In this document: piece by piece, positions 1-8,330 of the stretch
How the letters are laid out: every line of letters begins with the position of its first letter
Position numbering within the stretch: the stretch's first letter is position 1
Origin: Streptomyces cavernae
GTDB lineage: Bacteria; Actinomycetota; Actinomycetes; Streptomycetales; Streptomycetaceae
DNA: 64,000 bases
Assembly (NCBI RefSeq): GCF_004023625.1
Contig: NZ_RPDJ01000026.1
Location: forward strand, 153,330 to 217,329
Direction of reading: 5' to 3'
Position numbers and translations under genes: made by a program
Notes under the pieces: model-generated
The model's database searches: none
What the model was told of the DNA's origin: nothing
What the model saw: the letters and a program-made list of their open reading frames with translations, nothing else

Positions 1-29
1 CCTGCCTGGATGGTCTTGATGTCCAGCAT
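1..29 (-). CDS. urtE: urea ABC transporter ATP-binding protein UrtE, first codons only
   Basis: Only the N-terminal nine codons lie in the window, reading MLDIKTIQA and running off the left edge. The ATG is four bases after the stop codon of urtD, the position UrtE occupies in urtABCDE operons. UrtE is normally the second ATPase of the urea uptake ABC transporter. The identity rests on gene order and this short N-terminus, so it is an inference rather than a domain match. Confidence 0.7.
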
Positions 30-33
30 GGGA

Positions 34-852
34 TCATGCCTCCTCTGCGGCGGTGGCGGCAGCGGGGGCCGAAGGCTCGGGCTGCGGCTCGCTCTCCGGT
101 GCGAGTTCCGGTTCGGGTTCGGAGGCGCGACCCAGGTAGACCTCCTGAACCCGTGGGTCGGCCTGGACTTCGGCGACGGTGCCTTCGCTGAGTACCTTGC
201 CGGCGTGCAGCACGCTGACGCTGCGGGCGAAGGAGCGCATGAAGTCCATGTCGTGCTCGATGACCACGACCGTGCGCTCCGCGCTGATCCGCCTCAGCAG
301 TTCGCCCGTCGCCTCGCGTTCCTCGTGACTCATGCCGGCGACCGGTTCGTCGAGGAGCAGCAGCTTGACGTCCTGGACCAGGAGCATGCCGATCTCCAGC
401 CACTGCTTCTGGCCGTGCGCCAGGACTCCGGCCGCGCGGTCGCGCAGGTCGGTCAGGCCAGTGGTCTGCAGAGCGTTCGCCACCGGCTCCGGGATGCCCT
501 TGCGGCGGCGCAGCATCGTCATCGGTCCGCGCCCGGCGCCGGCGGCGATGTCGAGGTTCTGAAGGACCGTCAACTGCTCGAAGACGGTGGCGGTCTGGAA
601 GGTGCGTCCGATCCCGAGGCGGGCGATGCGATGCACGGGCCTGCCCAGGAGTTCCTCGTCGCCGAAGCGCACCGAGCCGCCCGCCTTCACCAGTCCGGTG
701 ACCGCGTCGACGAGGGTGGTCTTCCCGGCGCCGTTCGGGCCGATGAGGAACCGCAGATCACCGGGCTGGATGTCCAGGTTGACGCCATCGACGGCGGTGA
801 ACCCGTCGAAGGTGACCCTGAGGTCGCGGATGGTCAGTCCCTCGCCGCTCAT
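34..852 (-). CDS. urtD: urea ABC transporter ATP-binding protein UrtD
   Basis: A 272-residue cytoplasmic ATPase of the branched-chain-amino-acid transporter class. Walker A is GPNGAGKTT near residue 37 and Walker B is LLLLDEP. The signature region reads AHGQKQWLEIG instead of LSGGQ, as is usual for UrtD. The ATG was chosen because it overlaps the urtC stop by four bases (ATGA). The last 30 residues are a Glu/Pro/Ala-rich tail absent from the catalytic core. With UrtE it should power urea uptake through UrtBC. Confidence 0.93.
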   Translation of the reverse strand: MSGEGLTIRDLRVTFDGFTAVDGVNLDIQPGDLRFLIGPNGAGKTTLVDAVTGLVKAGGSVRFGDEELLGRPVHRIARLGIGRTFQTATVFEQLTVLQNLDIAAGAGRGPMTMLRRRKGIPEPVANALQTTGLTDLRDRAAGVLAHGQKQWLEIGMLLVQDVKLLLLDEPVAGMSHEEREATGELLRRISAERTVVVIEHDMDFMRSFARSVSVLHAGKVLSEGTVAEVQADPRVQEVYLGRASEPEPELAPESEPQPEPSAPAAATAAEEA

Positions 853-1973
853 GCTGCTTCTCCTGAACGAGCCGTGGTGGTACGGCGGTTGCGGACGACG
901 GTGGGCAGCGAGGCCAGGCCTCCCGGCAGGAAACCGACCGCCACGATGAACAACAGCCCCTGCGCATAGGTCCAGGCCGCGGGGAAGGCGTCGGACAGCG
1001 TGCTCTGCGCCCAGGCGACGGCGATCGCGCCGAGCACCGCGCCCACGAGTGACGCCCGGCCGCCGACCGCCGCGCCGATGACGAAGCCGATGGACGGCAC
1101 GATCCCGATCAGGGCCGGGGAGATGATGCCGACGGCCGGTACGAACAGGGCTCCGGCGAGTCCCGCCATACCGGCCGCGACGACGTACGCGATCAGTTTC
1201 ACGTTGGCGGGGTTGTAGCCGAGGAAGCGCACCCGCTCCTCGCAGTCCCGTACGGCGACGAGGAGTTCGCCGTAACGGCTGACGAACAGCTGCCGGGCGG
1301 CGGCCATCAGCAGAAGCAGGACCACGACGATGATGAGGTAGACCATGCGCTGGTTGACGGGGTCGTTGAGCGAGTAGCCGAAGAAGCCCTGGATGTCGGT
1401 GAGTCCGTTGGTGCCGCCCGTGGTGGCCTGCTGCCCGATGAGCCAGATGGACAGCGCGGCGGCCAGGGCTTGGCTGAGGATGGCGAAGTAGGCGCCCTTG
1501 ACCCGGCGGCGGAACACGAGGAAGCCGAGCAGCGCGGCGACGGCCATGGGCAGCACTACGGTCATGGCGAGCGCGAAGGCGGGGTTGGCGAACGGTTTCC
1601 ACCACCAGGGCAGTGCGTCGGAGGTGCCGTACAGCTGCATGAAGTCGGGCAGGGCCTGGCCGGTGTCGGCGGCGTCGGCGAGCTTGAGGTGCATGGCCAT
1701 GGCGTAGCCGCCGAGGCCGAAGAAGACGCCCTGGCCGAGCACGAGCAGTCCGCCCCGCCCCCAGGCGAGGCTGACACCGACGGCCACGATCGCGTAACAC
1801 AGGTACTTGGCGAGGAGGTTGAGGCGGAAGTCGGAGAGCACGAGCGGGGCGATGCCCAGGAGGAGCACGGCGCCCGCGAGGAAGGCGGCGGGTACCCGGA
1901 AGCGTTCCAGCGGTGACACCGGCGGCTGCGCCACGGACACCTTCTTGGCCGGGGATGTGGTCGATGTCGTCAT
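849..1973 (-). CDS. urtC: urea ABC transporter permease UrtC
   Basis: A 374-residue LivM-type inner-membrane permease with about ten hydrophobic segments, the first near residues 30-50 (AFLAGAVLLLGIAPLVL). The conserved LAWGRGGLLVLGQGVFFGLG loop is typical of UrtC. It pairs with UrtB to form the urea channel. Starts and stops overlap its neighbours by four bases on both sides (ATGA), so it is translationally coupled to urtB and urtD. The longer open frame upstream is not used because it would run deep into urtB. Confidence 0.93.
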   Translation of the reverse strand: MTTSTTSPAKKVSVAQPPVSPLERFRVPAAFLAGAVLLLGIAPLVLSDFRLNLLAKYLCYAIVAVGVSLAWGRGGLLVLGQGVFFGLGGYAMAMHLKLADAADTGQALPDFMQLYGTSDALPWWWKPFANPAFALAMTVVLPMAVAALLGFLVFRRRVKGAYFAILSQALAAALSIWLIGQQATTGGTNGLTDIQGFFGYSLNDPVNQRMVYLIIVVVLLLLMAAARQLFVSRYGELLVAVRDCEERVRFLGYNPANVKLIAYVVAAGMAGLAGALFVPAVGIISPALIGIVPSIGFVIGAAVGGRASLVGAVLGAIAVAWAQSTLSDAFPAAWTYAQGLLFIVAVGFLPGGLASLPTVVRNRRTTTARSGEAA

Positions 1974-2857
1974 GCCAGGCTCCGGGTGCGCAGTGTGTAC
2001 AGGCCCTGGGGTCGCCATTGGAGGAAGGCGACGATCGCCACGAGGACAGCGACCTTGGCGACGCTGACCGTCGTCGAGTACTCCAGCACCGACTGAAGCA
2101 CACCGAGTACGAAGGCGGTGATGACGCTGCCCTTCAACTGCCCGATGCCGCCCACGACGACGACCAGGAAGGCGTCGACGATGTAGTTGGTGCCCATCGT
2201 CGGACCGATCGGCCCGACCAGGGTGAGTGCGACACCGGCCACGCCCGCGAGGCCCGAGCCGATGAAGAACGTCGTGCGGTCCACTCGCTCGGTGGCGATG
2301 CCGGACACCTCCGCGAGGTCCCGGTTCTGCACGACGGCCCGCACGCGGCGGCCGAGCGGTGTCAGCCGCAGGATGAGAGTGAGGCCGAGGACGCACAGCA
2401 GGGCGAGGCCGAGGATGAACAGCCGGTTGTTGGCGAGGGTGATGCCGCCGCCCAGCGAGATGTTGCCGGTGAGCAGATCCGGGGCGTGCGTCTGCACGTT
2501 GGGGGCGCCGAAGACGTCACGGGCGAGTTGCTGCAGCATCAGGGAGACGCCCCAGGTGACCAGCAGGGTGTCCAGTGGCCGGGTGTACAGGCGCCGGATC
2601 AGCAGCCACTCCAGCAGTGCGCCCATGGCTCCGGCGACGAGGAAGGCCACGGGCAGGGCGACGAGCAGTGAGACTCCGGCGCTGCTGATGGACTTCTGGA
2701 GGACGTAGGTGGTGTAGGCGCCGGCCATGATGAACTCGCCGTGCGCCATGTTGATCACGCCCATCTGACCGAAGGTGAGGGTCAGACCGAGAGCGATGAG
2801 CAGCAGGACGGCGCCGATGCTGATGCCGGTGAAGGACTGGTTGAGGATGACCGTCAT
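1970..2857 (-). CDS. urtB: urea ABC transporter permease UrtB
   Basis: A 295-residue LivH-type permease, all hydrophobic helices, with the family signature LTFGQMGVINMAHGEFIMAG near residue 35. I chose the ATG giving MTVILNQSFTG; a start 12 codons upstream is possible but adds only a polar leader. It is 115 bp downstream of urtA and overlaps urtC by four bases. The full UrtB of some Gram-negatives carries a periplasmic extension at its start; this short form is the usual actinobacterial one. Confidence 0.92.
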   Translation of the reverse strand: MTVILNQSFTGISIGAVLLLIALGLTLTFGQMGVINMAHGEFIMAGAYTTYVLQKSISSAGVSLLVALPVAFLVAGAMGALLEWLLIRRLYTRPLDTLLVTWGVSLMLQQLARDVFGAPNVQTHAPDLLTGNISLGGGITLANNRLFILGLALLCVLGLTLILRLTPLGRRVRAVVQNRDLAEVSGIATERVDRTTFFIGSGLAGVAGVALTLVGPIGPTMGTNYIVDAFLVVVVGGIGQLKGSVITAFVLGVLQSVLEYSTTVSVAKVAVLVAIVAFLQWRPQGLYTLRTRSLA

Positions 2858-2972
2858 GAAGCGGCTCCGGATCGGGGACGAAGGTGCGGGCACGGGACGG
2901 GACCCGGCCCTGTGTCAGGGGCCGGGTCCGTCCGGGGCTGGCTGATGGGACTCCGGAGAGGCCATCGCCCGA

Positions 2973-4223
2973 TCAGAGGCCGCTCGCCCAGGAGTAGCCC
3001 TTCAGGTACGGGTCCGGCTTGACCGGCTTGCCCGAGTTCCACACCTCGGTGATCAGTCCGTCGGAGCCGACCTTGCCGATCCGGGCCGTCTTGTACACGT
3101 GCTGGGTCGCGCCGTCGACGGTCACCTTGCCCTCGGGGGCGTCGAGGACGATGCCGTCCGCGGCCGCCCTCACCTTGGCCACGTCGAAGGAGCCGGCCTT
3201 CTCGACCATCGCCTTCCACAGGTACACCGAGATGTACGCGGCCTCCATCGGGTCACTGGTCGGCTTGCCCGCCCCGTACGCGGCCTGGTACGCCTTGACG
3301 AACGTCTCGTTGGCCGCGCCCGGCGTGGTCTGGTAGTAGTTCCAGGCCGTGAGCTGGTCCTGAAGATACTGGGTGCCGATGCTCTTGACCTCCTCCTCCG
3401 CGATGGAGACCGACAGCACCGGCATCTTCTTGGCGGTGAGACCGGCGGACTTGTACTCCTTGAAGAAGGCCACGTTGCTGTCGCCGTTGAGGGTGTTGAA
3501 CACGGCGTCCGCGCCGGAGTCCTTGACCTTGTTGGTGATGGTGCTGAACTCCGTGGAGCCCAGCGGCGCGTAGTCCTCGCCCAGCACCTCCATACCGTTG
3601 GCCTTCGCGTACGCCTTGATGATCTTATTGGCGGTGCGCGGGAAGACGTAGTCGCTGCCGACCAGGTAGAGCTTGGTCAGGCCCTGCTTCTTGAGGTAGT
3701 CCAGGGCGGGCACGATCTGCTGGTTGGTGGTGGCGCCGATGTAGAAGATGTACGGAGACTGCTCCAGGCCTTCGTACTGCACCGGGTAGAACAGCAGCGA
3801 CTTGTACCGTTCGAAGACCGGCTTGACCGCCTTGCGGCTCGCCGAGGTCCAGCACCCGAAGGTCGCCACGACCTCGTCGTTCTTGATCAGGGCCTCCGCC
3901 TTCTCCGCGAAGGTCGGCCAGTCGGAGGCGCCGTCCTGGCTGATCGGCTTCAGCTTCTTGCCCAGCACACCGCCCGCGGCGTTGATCTCCTTGACGGCCA
4001 GCAACAACGCGTTGTGCACGGTGACTTCGCTGATGGCCATCGTGCCGGACAGCGAGTTCAGCAGACCGACCTTGACCGTGCTGCCGGACGTGTCGGCCGT
4101 GGCACCGGAACCTGACGATGTGTCACTGCCGGTCTTGGCGCCGCAGGCGCTGAGGGCGGCGGACGCACCGATGGCCGATACACCGGCCAACAGGCCACGT
4201 CTGCTGATGCTGAGCCCGGACAT
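2973..4223 (-). CDS. urtA: urea ABC transporter substrate-binding lipoprotein UrtA
   Basis: A 416-residue extracytoplasmic receptor. The N-terminus SISRRGLLAGVSAIG has a twin-arginine motif, followed by lipobox LSAC, so it is probably a Tat-exported lipoprotein. The mature part has the UrtA hallmarks VKVGLLNSLSGTMAISE, EINAAGGVLGKK and FYIGATTNQQIVPA. The start was chosen over the longer 524-residue frame because an AAGGAGG site lies just before this ATG and the signal peptide begins there. It is first in the urt operon and delivers urea (possibly short amides) to UrtBC. Confidence 0.94.
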   Translation of the reverse strand: MSGLSISRRGLLAGVSAIGASAALSACGAKTGSDTSSGSGATADTSGSTVKVGLLNSLSGTMAISEVTVHNALLLAVKEINAAGGVLGKKLKPISQDGASDWPTFAEKAEALIKNDEVVATFGCWTSASRKAVKPVFERYKSLLFYPVQYEGLEQSPYIFYIGATTNQQIVPALDYLKKQGLTKLYLVGSDYVFPRTANKIIKAYAKANGMEVLGEDYAPLGSTEFSTITNKVKDSGADAVFNTLNGDSNVAFFKEYKSAGLTAKKMPVLSVSIAEEEVKSIGTQYLQDQLTAWNYYQTTPGAANETFVKAYQAAYGAGKPTSDPMEAAYISVYLWKAMVEKAGSFDVAKVRAAADGIVLDAPEGKVTVDGATQHVYKTARIGKVGSDGLITEVWNSGKPVKPDPYLKGYSWASGL

Positions 4224-4286
4224 GCACAACCTCCTTGCCCCGAAGGGCGACGCGAAATAAAGCGGAAGGACTTTGCGAACTTCGGT

Positions 4287-4373
4287 TCTGAGGACTGCGA
4301 CTCTGAGGACTGCGACTCTGAGGACTGCCGCTCTGAGGACTGCTGCTCTGAGGACTGCTGCTCTGAGGACGAG
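4287..4373. repeat. 15-bp tandem repeat upstream of urtA
   Basis: Six copies of TCTGAGGAC recur exactly every 15 bp, at 4287, 4302, 4317, 4332, 4347 and 4362. The unit is roughly TCTGAGGACTGCGAC with variation in the last three bases. It lies within the untranslated leader or promoter of urtA, 64-150 bp before the start codon. Confidence 0.85.
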
Positions 4374-4524
4374 GGTCCGACGACTGCGGTGAGAACCTGA
4401 GGACTTCGCGACGAAATACGTGGACGGCGCTTCAGAGGCTGCGCCATCGGCGCACGGGTCCCCCAGCCGTTCCGGATACCTCCGGGCTGGTTGCTGAAGT
4501 GCGACCACAGCCTGGAAGGAGACT

Positions 4525-4576
4525 GTTTCAACGGCGTTTCGACGCAATTGAAGGATAGTTTCCAGATGAAATGATC
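4525..4576 (-). promoter_or_regulatory. phased GTTTC elements, possible GlnR sites, and a palindrome
   Basis: GTTTC occurs at 4525, 4536 and 4558, spacings of 11 and 22 bp, so on one helical face. Read on the minus strand the first pair is GAAAC-N6-GAAAC, one base away from the actinobacterial GlnR pattern gTnAc-N6-GaAAc. Overlapping it, GATAGTTTC-CAGAT-GAAATGATC (4554-4576) is an imperfect inverted repeat that could instead serve the divergent MarR. The distance to urtA (about 300 bp) is long, so assignment is tentative. Confidence 0.35.
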
Positions 4577-4780
4577 CGACGTGCGGAAACGACCGAGGTC
4601 GTTACCGAGGCAGGCTTGACGGCATCTCGGGCGATGGCGATTGTTGCTTCCTGCGGGAAGTATCTGTTTGCCGCATTCCCTTGCCGCGCCTGAGTTCCGC
4701 TGTCACGCCCCAACGCGAACGGCGGTAGGCTCCGAACATCCCCCGCCCCGGGGAGCCGAGGGATCGAGAAGAGGAGTGCG

Positions 4781-5248
4781 ATGGCGAGGCGGCCCCAGGA
4801 ACTGCTCCACCTGCTGACGCGGACCGAGCGCCTCGCCGTGCGCCGAGTGCAGTCCGTACTGGATGAGTTCGCCTGCTCGGTGGAGGCATGGCGAGTCCTG
4901 GACCTGCTCTCGGACGGGCAGGGGCACAACATGTCGGCTCTGGCCGACCGCGCCTGCCTGCCCGCCCCGAGCCTCACCAAGCTGGTGGACCAGCTCGTCG
5001 ACCAGAACCTGGTCTACCGTCGCGTCGACCCCGCCGACCGGCGCCGCATACTGGTTCACCTCACCCCACGGGGCGGACAGCGCCGGCAGCAGCTGGCCCG
5101 TGAAGTACGAGCCGACTGGGCGGAATTGGACCTCACCCTCACCGAGGACGGAGAGCAGCTGGAGGCCCTGCTGGAGCGGCTGGCTGCGGCCCTGGCAGGC
5201 GATGTCACAACAGGTTTTGGGGAGCGCGCAGTTGGGCGAGCACGTTGA
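4781..5248 (+). CDS. MarR family transcriptional regulator
   Basis: A 155-residue winged-helix regulator. The helix-turn-helix region is NMSALADRACLPAPSLTKLV (residues 50-69), followed by the wing RVDPADRRRILVHLTPRG, both standard MarR features. Start ATG has AGAGGAG at good spacing. It diverges from urtA and its 3' end overlaps the convergent AmiC-like gene by 44 bp. The position suggests control of urea or amide uptake and catabolism. The ligand is unknown; the AmiC-like neighbour may be its partner. Confidence 0.88.
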   Translation: MARRPQELLHLLTRTERLAVRRVQSVLDEFACSVEAWRVLDLLSDGQGHNMSALADRACLPAPSLTKLVDQLVDQNLVYRRVDPADRRRILVHLTPRGGQRRQQLAREVRADWAELDLTLTEDGEQLEALLERLAAALAGDVTTGFGERAVGRAR

Positions 5249-6323
5249 AGTCGAGCCCGTCCGCCTCGGCCAGGTAGATGCGCTGGCGCACATGCCGGTC
5301 CCTGAGATGGAGGAGGCCGCGCGGACCTTCGTAGGAGACGGTGTCGGCGGCAGCTGAGATCGCGGAGACGTCCAGGGTGCGGGCGCGTTCGACGAGCGCC
5401 GCGAGCAGGAGGACGCCTTCGTAGCAGGACTCGCCCAGGCTGCCCGGTGCGGGTGCGTCGATACCGAACCGGGCGGCGTACTGGCCGTGGAAGTCCAGGG
5501 TGTCCTGGGTGGCCAGGGACGCGAAGAACCCGGCCGTGCTGAACAGGCCACCGGTCGCCTCGGGGCCGCTGGCCATCAGCATGTTCTCGTCCATCAGCGT
5601 GCTCAGTCTGAGACACCGCTGGTCGAGCCCGGAGGCGGCGAAGGCCCGGTTGAAGCGCACGGCGTCACTTCCGACCAGCAGCATCAGAACGCCGTCCGCG
5701 TCCGTGCGCTCGATCCGCCGCAGCACACCCTCGAAGTCCTCGGTACCGAGCGGGAGATACGTCTCTCCGCAGACCCGTCCGCCTCCGCACGCGCGGGCAT
5801 AGCGCCGTGCGGCCACAGCCGTGCGGCGGGGCCAGACGTAGTTGTTGCCGACGACGAACCAGCGCCGCACGCGTCGGGTCTCGGCGAGCAGCCGCATGGC
5901 GGGCAGCAGTTGCCCGTCCGGCGTCTCGCTCGTCATGAAGACGCCCTCAGTACGCTCGCCGCCCTCGTACAGCGCCGTGTAGACGTACGGCACCCGGTGC
6001 GCGATCCTCGGTGCCACCGCCTGCCGAACCGACGAGATGTGCCACCCGGTGACTCCGTGCACCATGCCCGTGGACACCAGGGCCTCGACGTTCTCGGCGA
6101 CCTGCCGAGGGTCGGCGCCGCCGTCGACCTCCAGCAGCCGCAGTTCCTTGCCGAGTACGCCGCCGGCCCGGTTGACCTCCTCGGCGGCCAGTTGCGCACA
6201 TGCCTCGCAGGTGGGACCGAATATCCCAGCAGGCCCCTGCATCGGGTACACGAGCGCGACGTTCAGGGTTGAATCGTCCGCCGTGAACCACTCGGGGGTG
6301 TGGAAGCGAAGCGGCCGGTGCAT
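5205..6323 (-). CDS. cytoplasmic AmiC/UrtA-like amide-sensing protein
   Basis: A 372-residue periplasmic-binding-fold protein with UrtA/AmiC motifs: VALVYPMQGPAGIFGPTCEA, EEVNRAGGVLGKELRLLEVDGG, VVGNNYVWPRR and ETYLPLGTEDF. It has no signal peptide or lipobox, so it should be cytoplasmic. That is the situation of Pseudomonas AmiC, a sensor for amides, rather than of a transporter receptor. No AmiR (ANTAR antiterminator) gene is nearby; a MarR gene overlaps its 3' end instead. I started at the ATG giving MHRPLRFHTPEWF, because the upstream extension is polar and unlike the family. It diverges from the biuret-hydrolase operon. Confidence 0.82.
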   Translation of the reverse strand: MHRPLRFHTPEWFTADDSTLNVALVYPMQGPAGIFGPTCEACAQLAAEEVNRAGGVLGKELRLLEVDGGADPRQVAENVEALVSTGMVHGVTGWHISSVRQAVAPRIAHRVPYVYTALYEGGERTEGVFMTSETPDGQLLPAMRLLAETRRVRRWFVVGNNYVWPRRTAVAARRYARACGGGRVCGETYLPLGTEDFEGVLRRIERTDADGVLMLLVGSDAVRFNRAFAASGLDQRCLRLSTLMDENMLMASGPEATGGLFSTAGFFASLATQDTLDFHGQYAARFGIDAPAPGSLGESCYEGVLLLAALVERARTLDVSAISAAADTVSYEGPRGLLHLRDRHVRQRIYLAEADGLDFNVLAQLRAPQNLL

Positions 6324-6682
6324 GGCCCCATGATTGCCGCACGGCCCCCGGCACCCAAGCGGCAGCCGGAATCGAAACCCATTCGTAGGCATGGCGCAGG
6401 ATCGCGACCCTCGGTCGGCGGCTCGTGTCCGCCACGGCCGACCGTGGCCGACGACCGGCACACGACCTCGGTGTCGGCCGAGAGGGAACGAGCCCTCTCA
6501 GGTCCGCCGGACCCCCCGAGCCACGCGGAGTTGATCCACCGCGCGCCTGTGCGCTCTGCGTCATGGCCCCGTAACGTCGTTGAGCTATCAGCGGCAATAT
6601 GCGACTCAATAATGCGATGTACGGATTTTACGAAGTTCATGCCTCACCTTCGCATTCCCCGCATTACTTCCCAGGGGGAGCA
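6324..6682. promoter_or_regulatory. divergent promoter region between the AmiC-like gene and the biuret-hydrolase operon
   Basis: No gene is supported in these 359 bases. The right half (about 6585-6660) is locally less GC-rich than its surroundings. GTAAC at 6571-6575 is followed after six bases by GAGCT, a weak GlnR-like half site. The GGGGGAG ribosome binding site for the first hydrolase is at 6674-6680. Promoter boxes could not be assigned securely. Confidence 0.45.
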
Positions 6683-7393
6683 ATGGCTGTCGAACACTCT
6701 GTCATCGGCCCGGTCAACGCCAATCCGTACGCATGGCCGTACGACACCTCCGTCCCCGCCGACCGCGTCGCCCTCCTCTGTATCGACTGGCAGACGGACT
6801 TCTGCGGTCCCGGCGGCTACGTGGACGCCATGGGATACGACATCTCATTGAGCCGCGCGGGGCTGCCCGCCACACAGAAGCTGCTCGCGCACGCCCGCAG
6901 CACGGGCATGCTCGTCGTGCACACCCGCGAGGGGCACGACCCGGACCTGACGGACCTGCCGGCCAACAAACGCTGGCGATCGGCGCGGATCGGGGCGGAG
7001 ATCGGTTCAGCGGGCCCCTGCGGACGCATCCTGATCAAGGGCGAGCCCGGCTGGGAGATCGTCCCCGAAGTGGCCCCGGCCCCCGGCGAAGTGGTTGTGG
7101 ACAAGCCCGGCAAGGGCGCGTTCTACGCGACCAACCTGGACCTCGTCCTGCGCACCCGCGGTATCACCCATCTCGTCCTCACCGGGATCACCACGGACGT
7201 CTGCGTGCACACCACCATGCGCGAGGCCAACGACCGCGGATACGAGTGCCTGATCCTTTCGGACTGCACCGGCGCGACCGACGCGTCCAACCATGAAGCC
7301 GCCCTCCACATGGTCACCATGCAGGGCGGCGTCTTCGGATGTGTCTCCACGTCCGAGGACCTCATCGCCGCCACCACGCCGGCCCTCGCCTGA
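6683..7393 (+). CDS. isochorismatase-fold cysteine amidohydrolase, biuret hydrolase type
   Basis: A 236-residue protein, close to the usual length of biuret amidohydrolase BiuH (about 230). The Asp-Lys-Cys triad of the family is visible: CIDWQTDFC, VVDKPGKGAFYATNLD and ITTDVCVHTTMREAND. BiuH-type enzymes hydrolyse biuret to allophanate and ammonia in the cytoplasm; a triuret or other ureide substrate is also possible. The start is the ATG after GGGGGAG; a longer frame upstream lacks a ribosome site. It heads a plus-strand unit with a paralogue, a permease and an AtzH homologue, and allophanate hydrolase lies downstream in the same island. Confidence 0.85.
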   Translation: MAVEHSVIGPVNANPYAWPYDTSVPADRVALLCIDWQTDFCGPGGYVDAMGYDISLSRAGLPATQKLLAHARSTGMLVVHTREGHDPDLTDLPANKRWRSARIGAEIGSAGPCGRILIKGEPGWEIVPEVAPAPGEVVVDKPGKGAFYATNLDLVLRTRGITHLVLTGITTDVCVHTTMREANDRGYECLILSDCTGATDASNHEAALHMVTMQGGVFGCVSTSEDLIAATTPALA

Positions 7394-7426
7394 CGCACCG
7401 CTCCTCGACGAAGGCAGGTACCGCCC

Positions 7427-8131
7427 ATGGACGTCCGCCAACCGCTCGCGGTCGAGGCCGCCCCCTACCCGTTCTCCTTCGACCCCGCCGAAACGGCGCT
7501 CGTCGTCATCGACATGCAGCGGGACTTCCTGGAACCGGGCGGTTTCGGGGAAAGCCTCGGCAACGACGTCGGACAGCTCCGCAAGGTCATCGGCCCCCTG
7601 CGCGCCGTCCTGGCCGCCTGCCGCGCGGCGGGCATGACGGTCATTCATACCCGCGAGGGTCATCTCCCCGACCTGTCCGACTGCCCACCGGCCAAACTGC
7701 TACGGGGCAGCCCCAGCGCACGCATCGGTGATCCGGGGCCCAAGGGGCGCATCCTGGTCCGCGGGGAAGAGGGCCACGACATCATCGACGAACTCCGTCC
7801 GGAGCCGGGCGAACCGGTGATCGACAAGCCGGGCAAGGGCGCCTTCTACGCCACCGAGTTCGGCGACCTCCTCATCTCCCAGGGCGTCCACAAGCTCGTG
7901 GTCACCGGTGTCACCACGGAGGTGTGCGTACACACCACGGTCCGCGAGGCCAACGACCGCGGGTACGAGTGCCTGGTGCTCTCCGACTGCGTCGGCTCCT
8001 ACTTCCCCGAGTTCCAGCGGGCCGGTCTGGAGATGATCGCCGCCCAGGGAGGCATCTTCGGCTGGACCGCACCGTCCGAAGTCTTCCTCGCCGCGCTGGC
8101 CGAGGCACCGGCCACCTCGCGGCCAGTCTGA
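7427..8131 (+). CDS. second isochorismatase-fold amidohydrolase, biuret/triuret hydrolase type
   Basis: A 234-residue paralogue of the preceding gene. The triad is again clear: VVIDMQRDFLEPGG (Asp), VIDKPGKGAFYATEF (Lys) and VTTEVCVHTTVREAND (Cys). The pocket differs from the first copy around the catalytic Asp (MQRDFLEP versus WQTDFCGP), so the two may act on different substrates. Biuret hydrolase and triuret hydrolase are paralogues of this family in other bacteria. The start ATG follows GAAGGCAGG, 33 bp after the first gene. The 3' end is the founder unit of a 37-bp tandem repeat. Confidence 0.85.
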   Translation: MDVRQPLAVEAAPYPFSFDPAETALVVIDMQRDFLEPGGFGESLGNDVGQLRKVIGPLRAVLAACRAAGMTVIHTREGHLPDLSDCPPAKLLRGSPSARIGDPGPKGRILVRGEEGHDIIDELRPEPGEPVIDKPGKGAFYATEFGDLLISQGVHKLVVTGVTTEVCVHTTVREANDRGYECLVLSDCVGSYFPEFQRAGLEMIAAQGGIFGWTAPSEVFLAALAEAPATSRPV

Positions 8132-8330
8132 GTCCCCGTCCCCACAGGTCGCCTCGCGCCCGCTCCAAGTCCCCGTCCCCACAAGCCGCCTCGCGCCCGC
8201 TCCAAGTCCCCGTCCCCACAAGCCGCCTCGCGCCCGCTCCAAGTCCCCGTCCCCACAAGCCGCCTCGCGCCCGCTCCAAGTCCCCGTCCCCACAAGCCGC
8301 CTCGCGCCCGCAGTAGGTCCCGTGCCCACA
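8112..8330. repeat. 37-bp tandem repeat starting in the last codons of the second hydrolase
   Basis: Units begin at 8161, 8198, 8235 and 8272 (each starting CGCTCCAAGTCCCCGTCCCC), with a diverged first unit at 8124 that contains the gene's own stop codon. A shorter CCCCGAACCCCCGGTCCCC-type repeat follows to about 8420. The whole 390-bp gap before the permease gene is repeat or C-rich sequence; apart from the permease ribosome site nothing else is recognisable. Confidence 0.9.

Larger units (their letters stand above)
4224..4780. other. 557-bp intergenic control region between urtA and marR
   Basis: No credible gene lies here. The part next to urtA holds a 15-bp tandem array (4287-4373); the centre holds phased GTTTC elements and an imperfect palindrome (4525-4576). 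The right edge carries the marR ribosome binding site, AGAGGAG, ahead of the ATG at 4781. The two genes diverge, so both promoters should be inside. I could not assign -10/-35 boxes with confidence. Confidence 0.6.

Noticed and set aside
5487..6272. Plus-strand frame opposite the AmiC-like gene
   Set aside because: The minus-strand protein has clear family motifs; this frame is its shadow.
8112..8330. Regular repeats that might be a CRISPR array
   Set aside because: The units are directly adjacent, with no variable spacers and no cas genes nearby; they are simple tandem repeats. The same holds for the arrays at 4287, 22473, 48671 and 63882.
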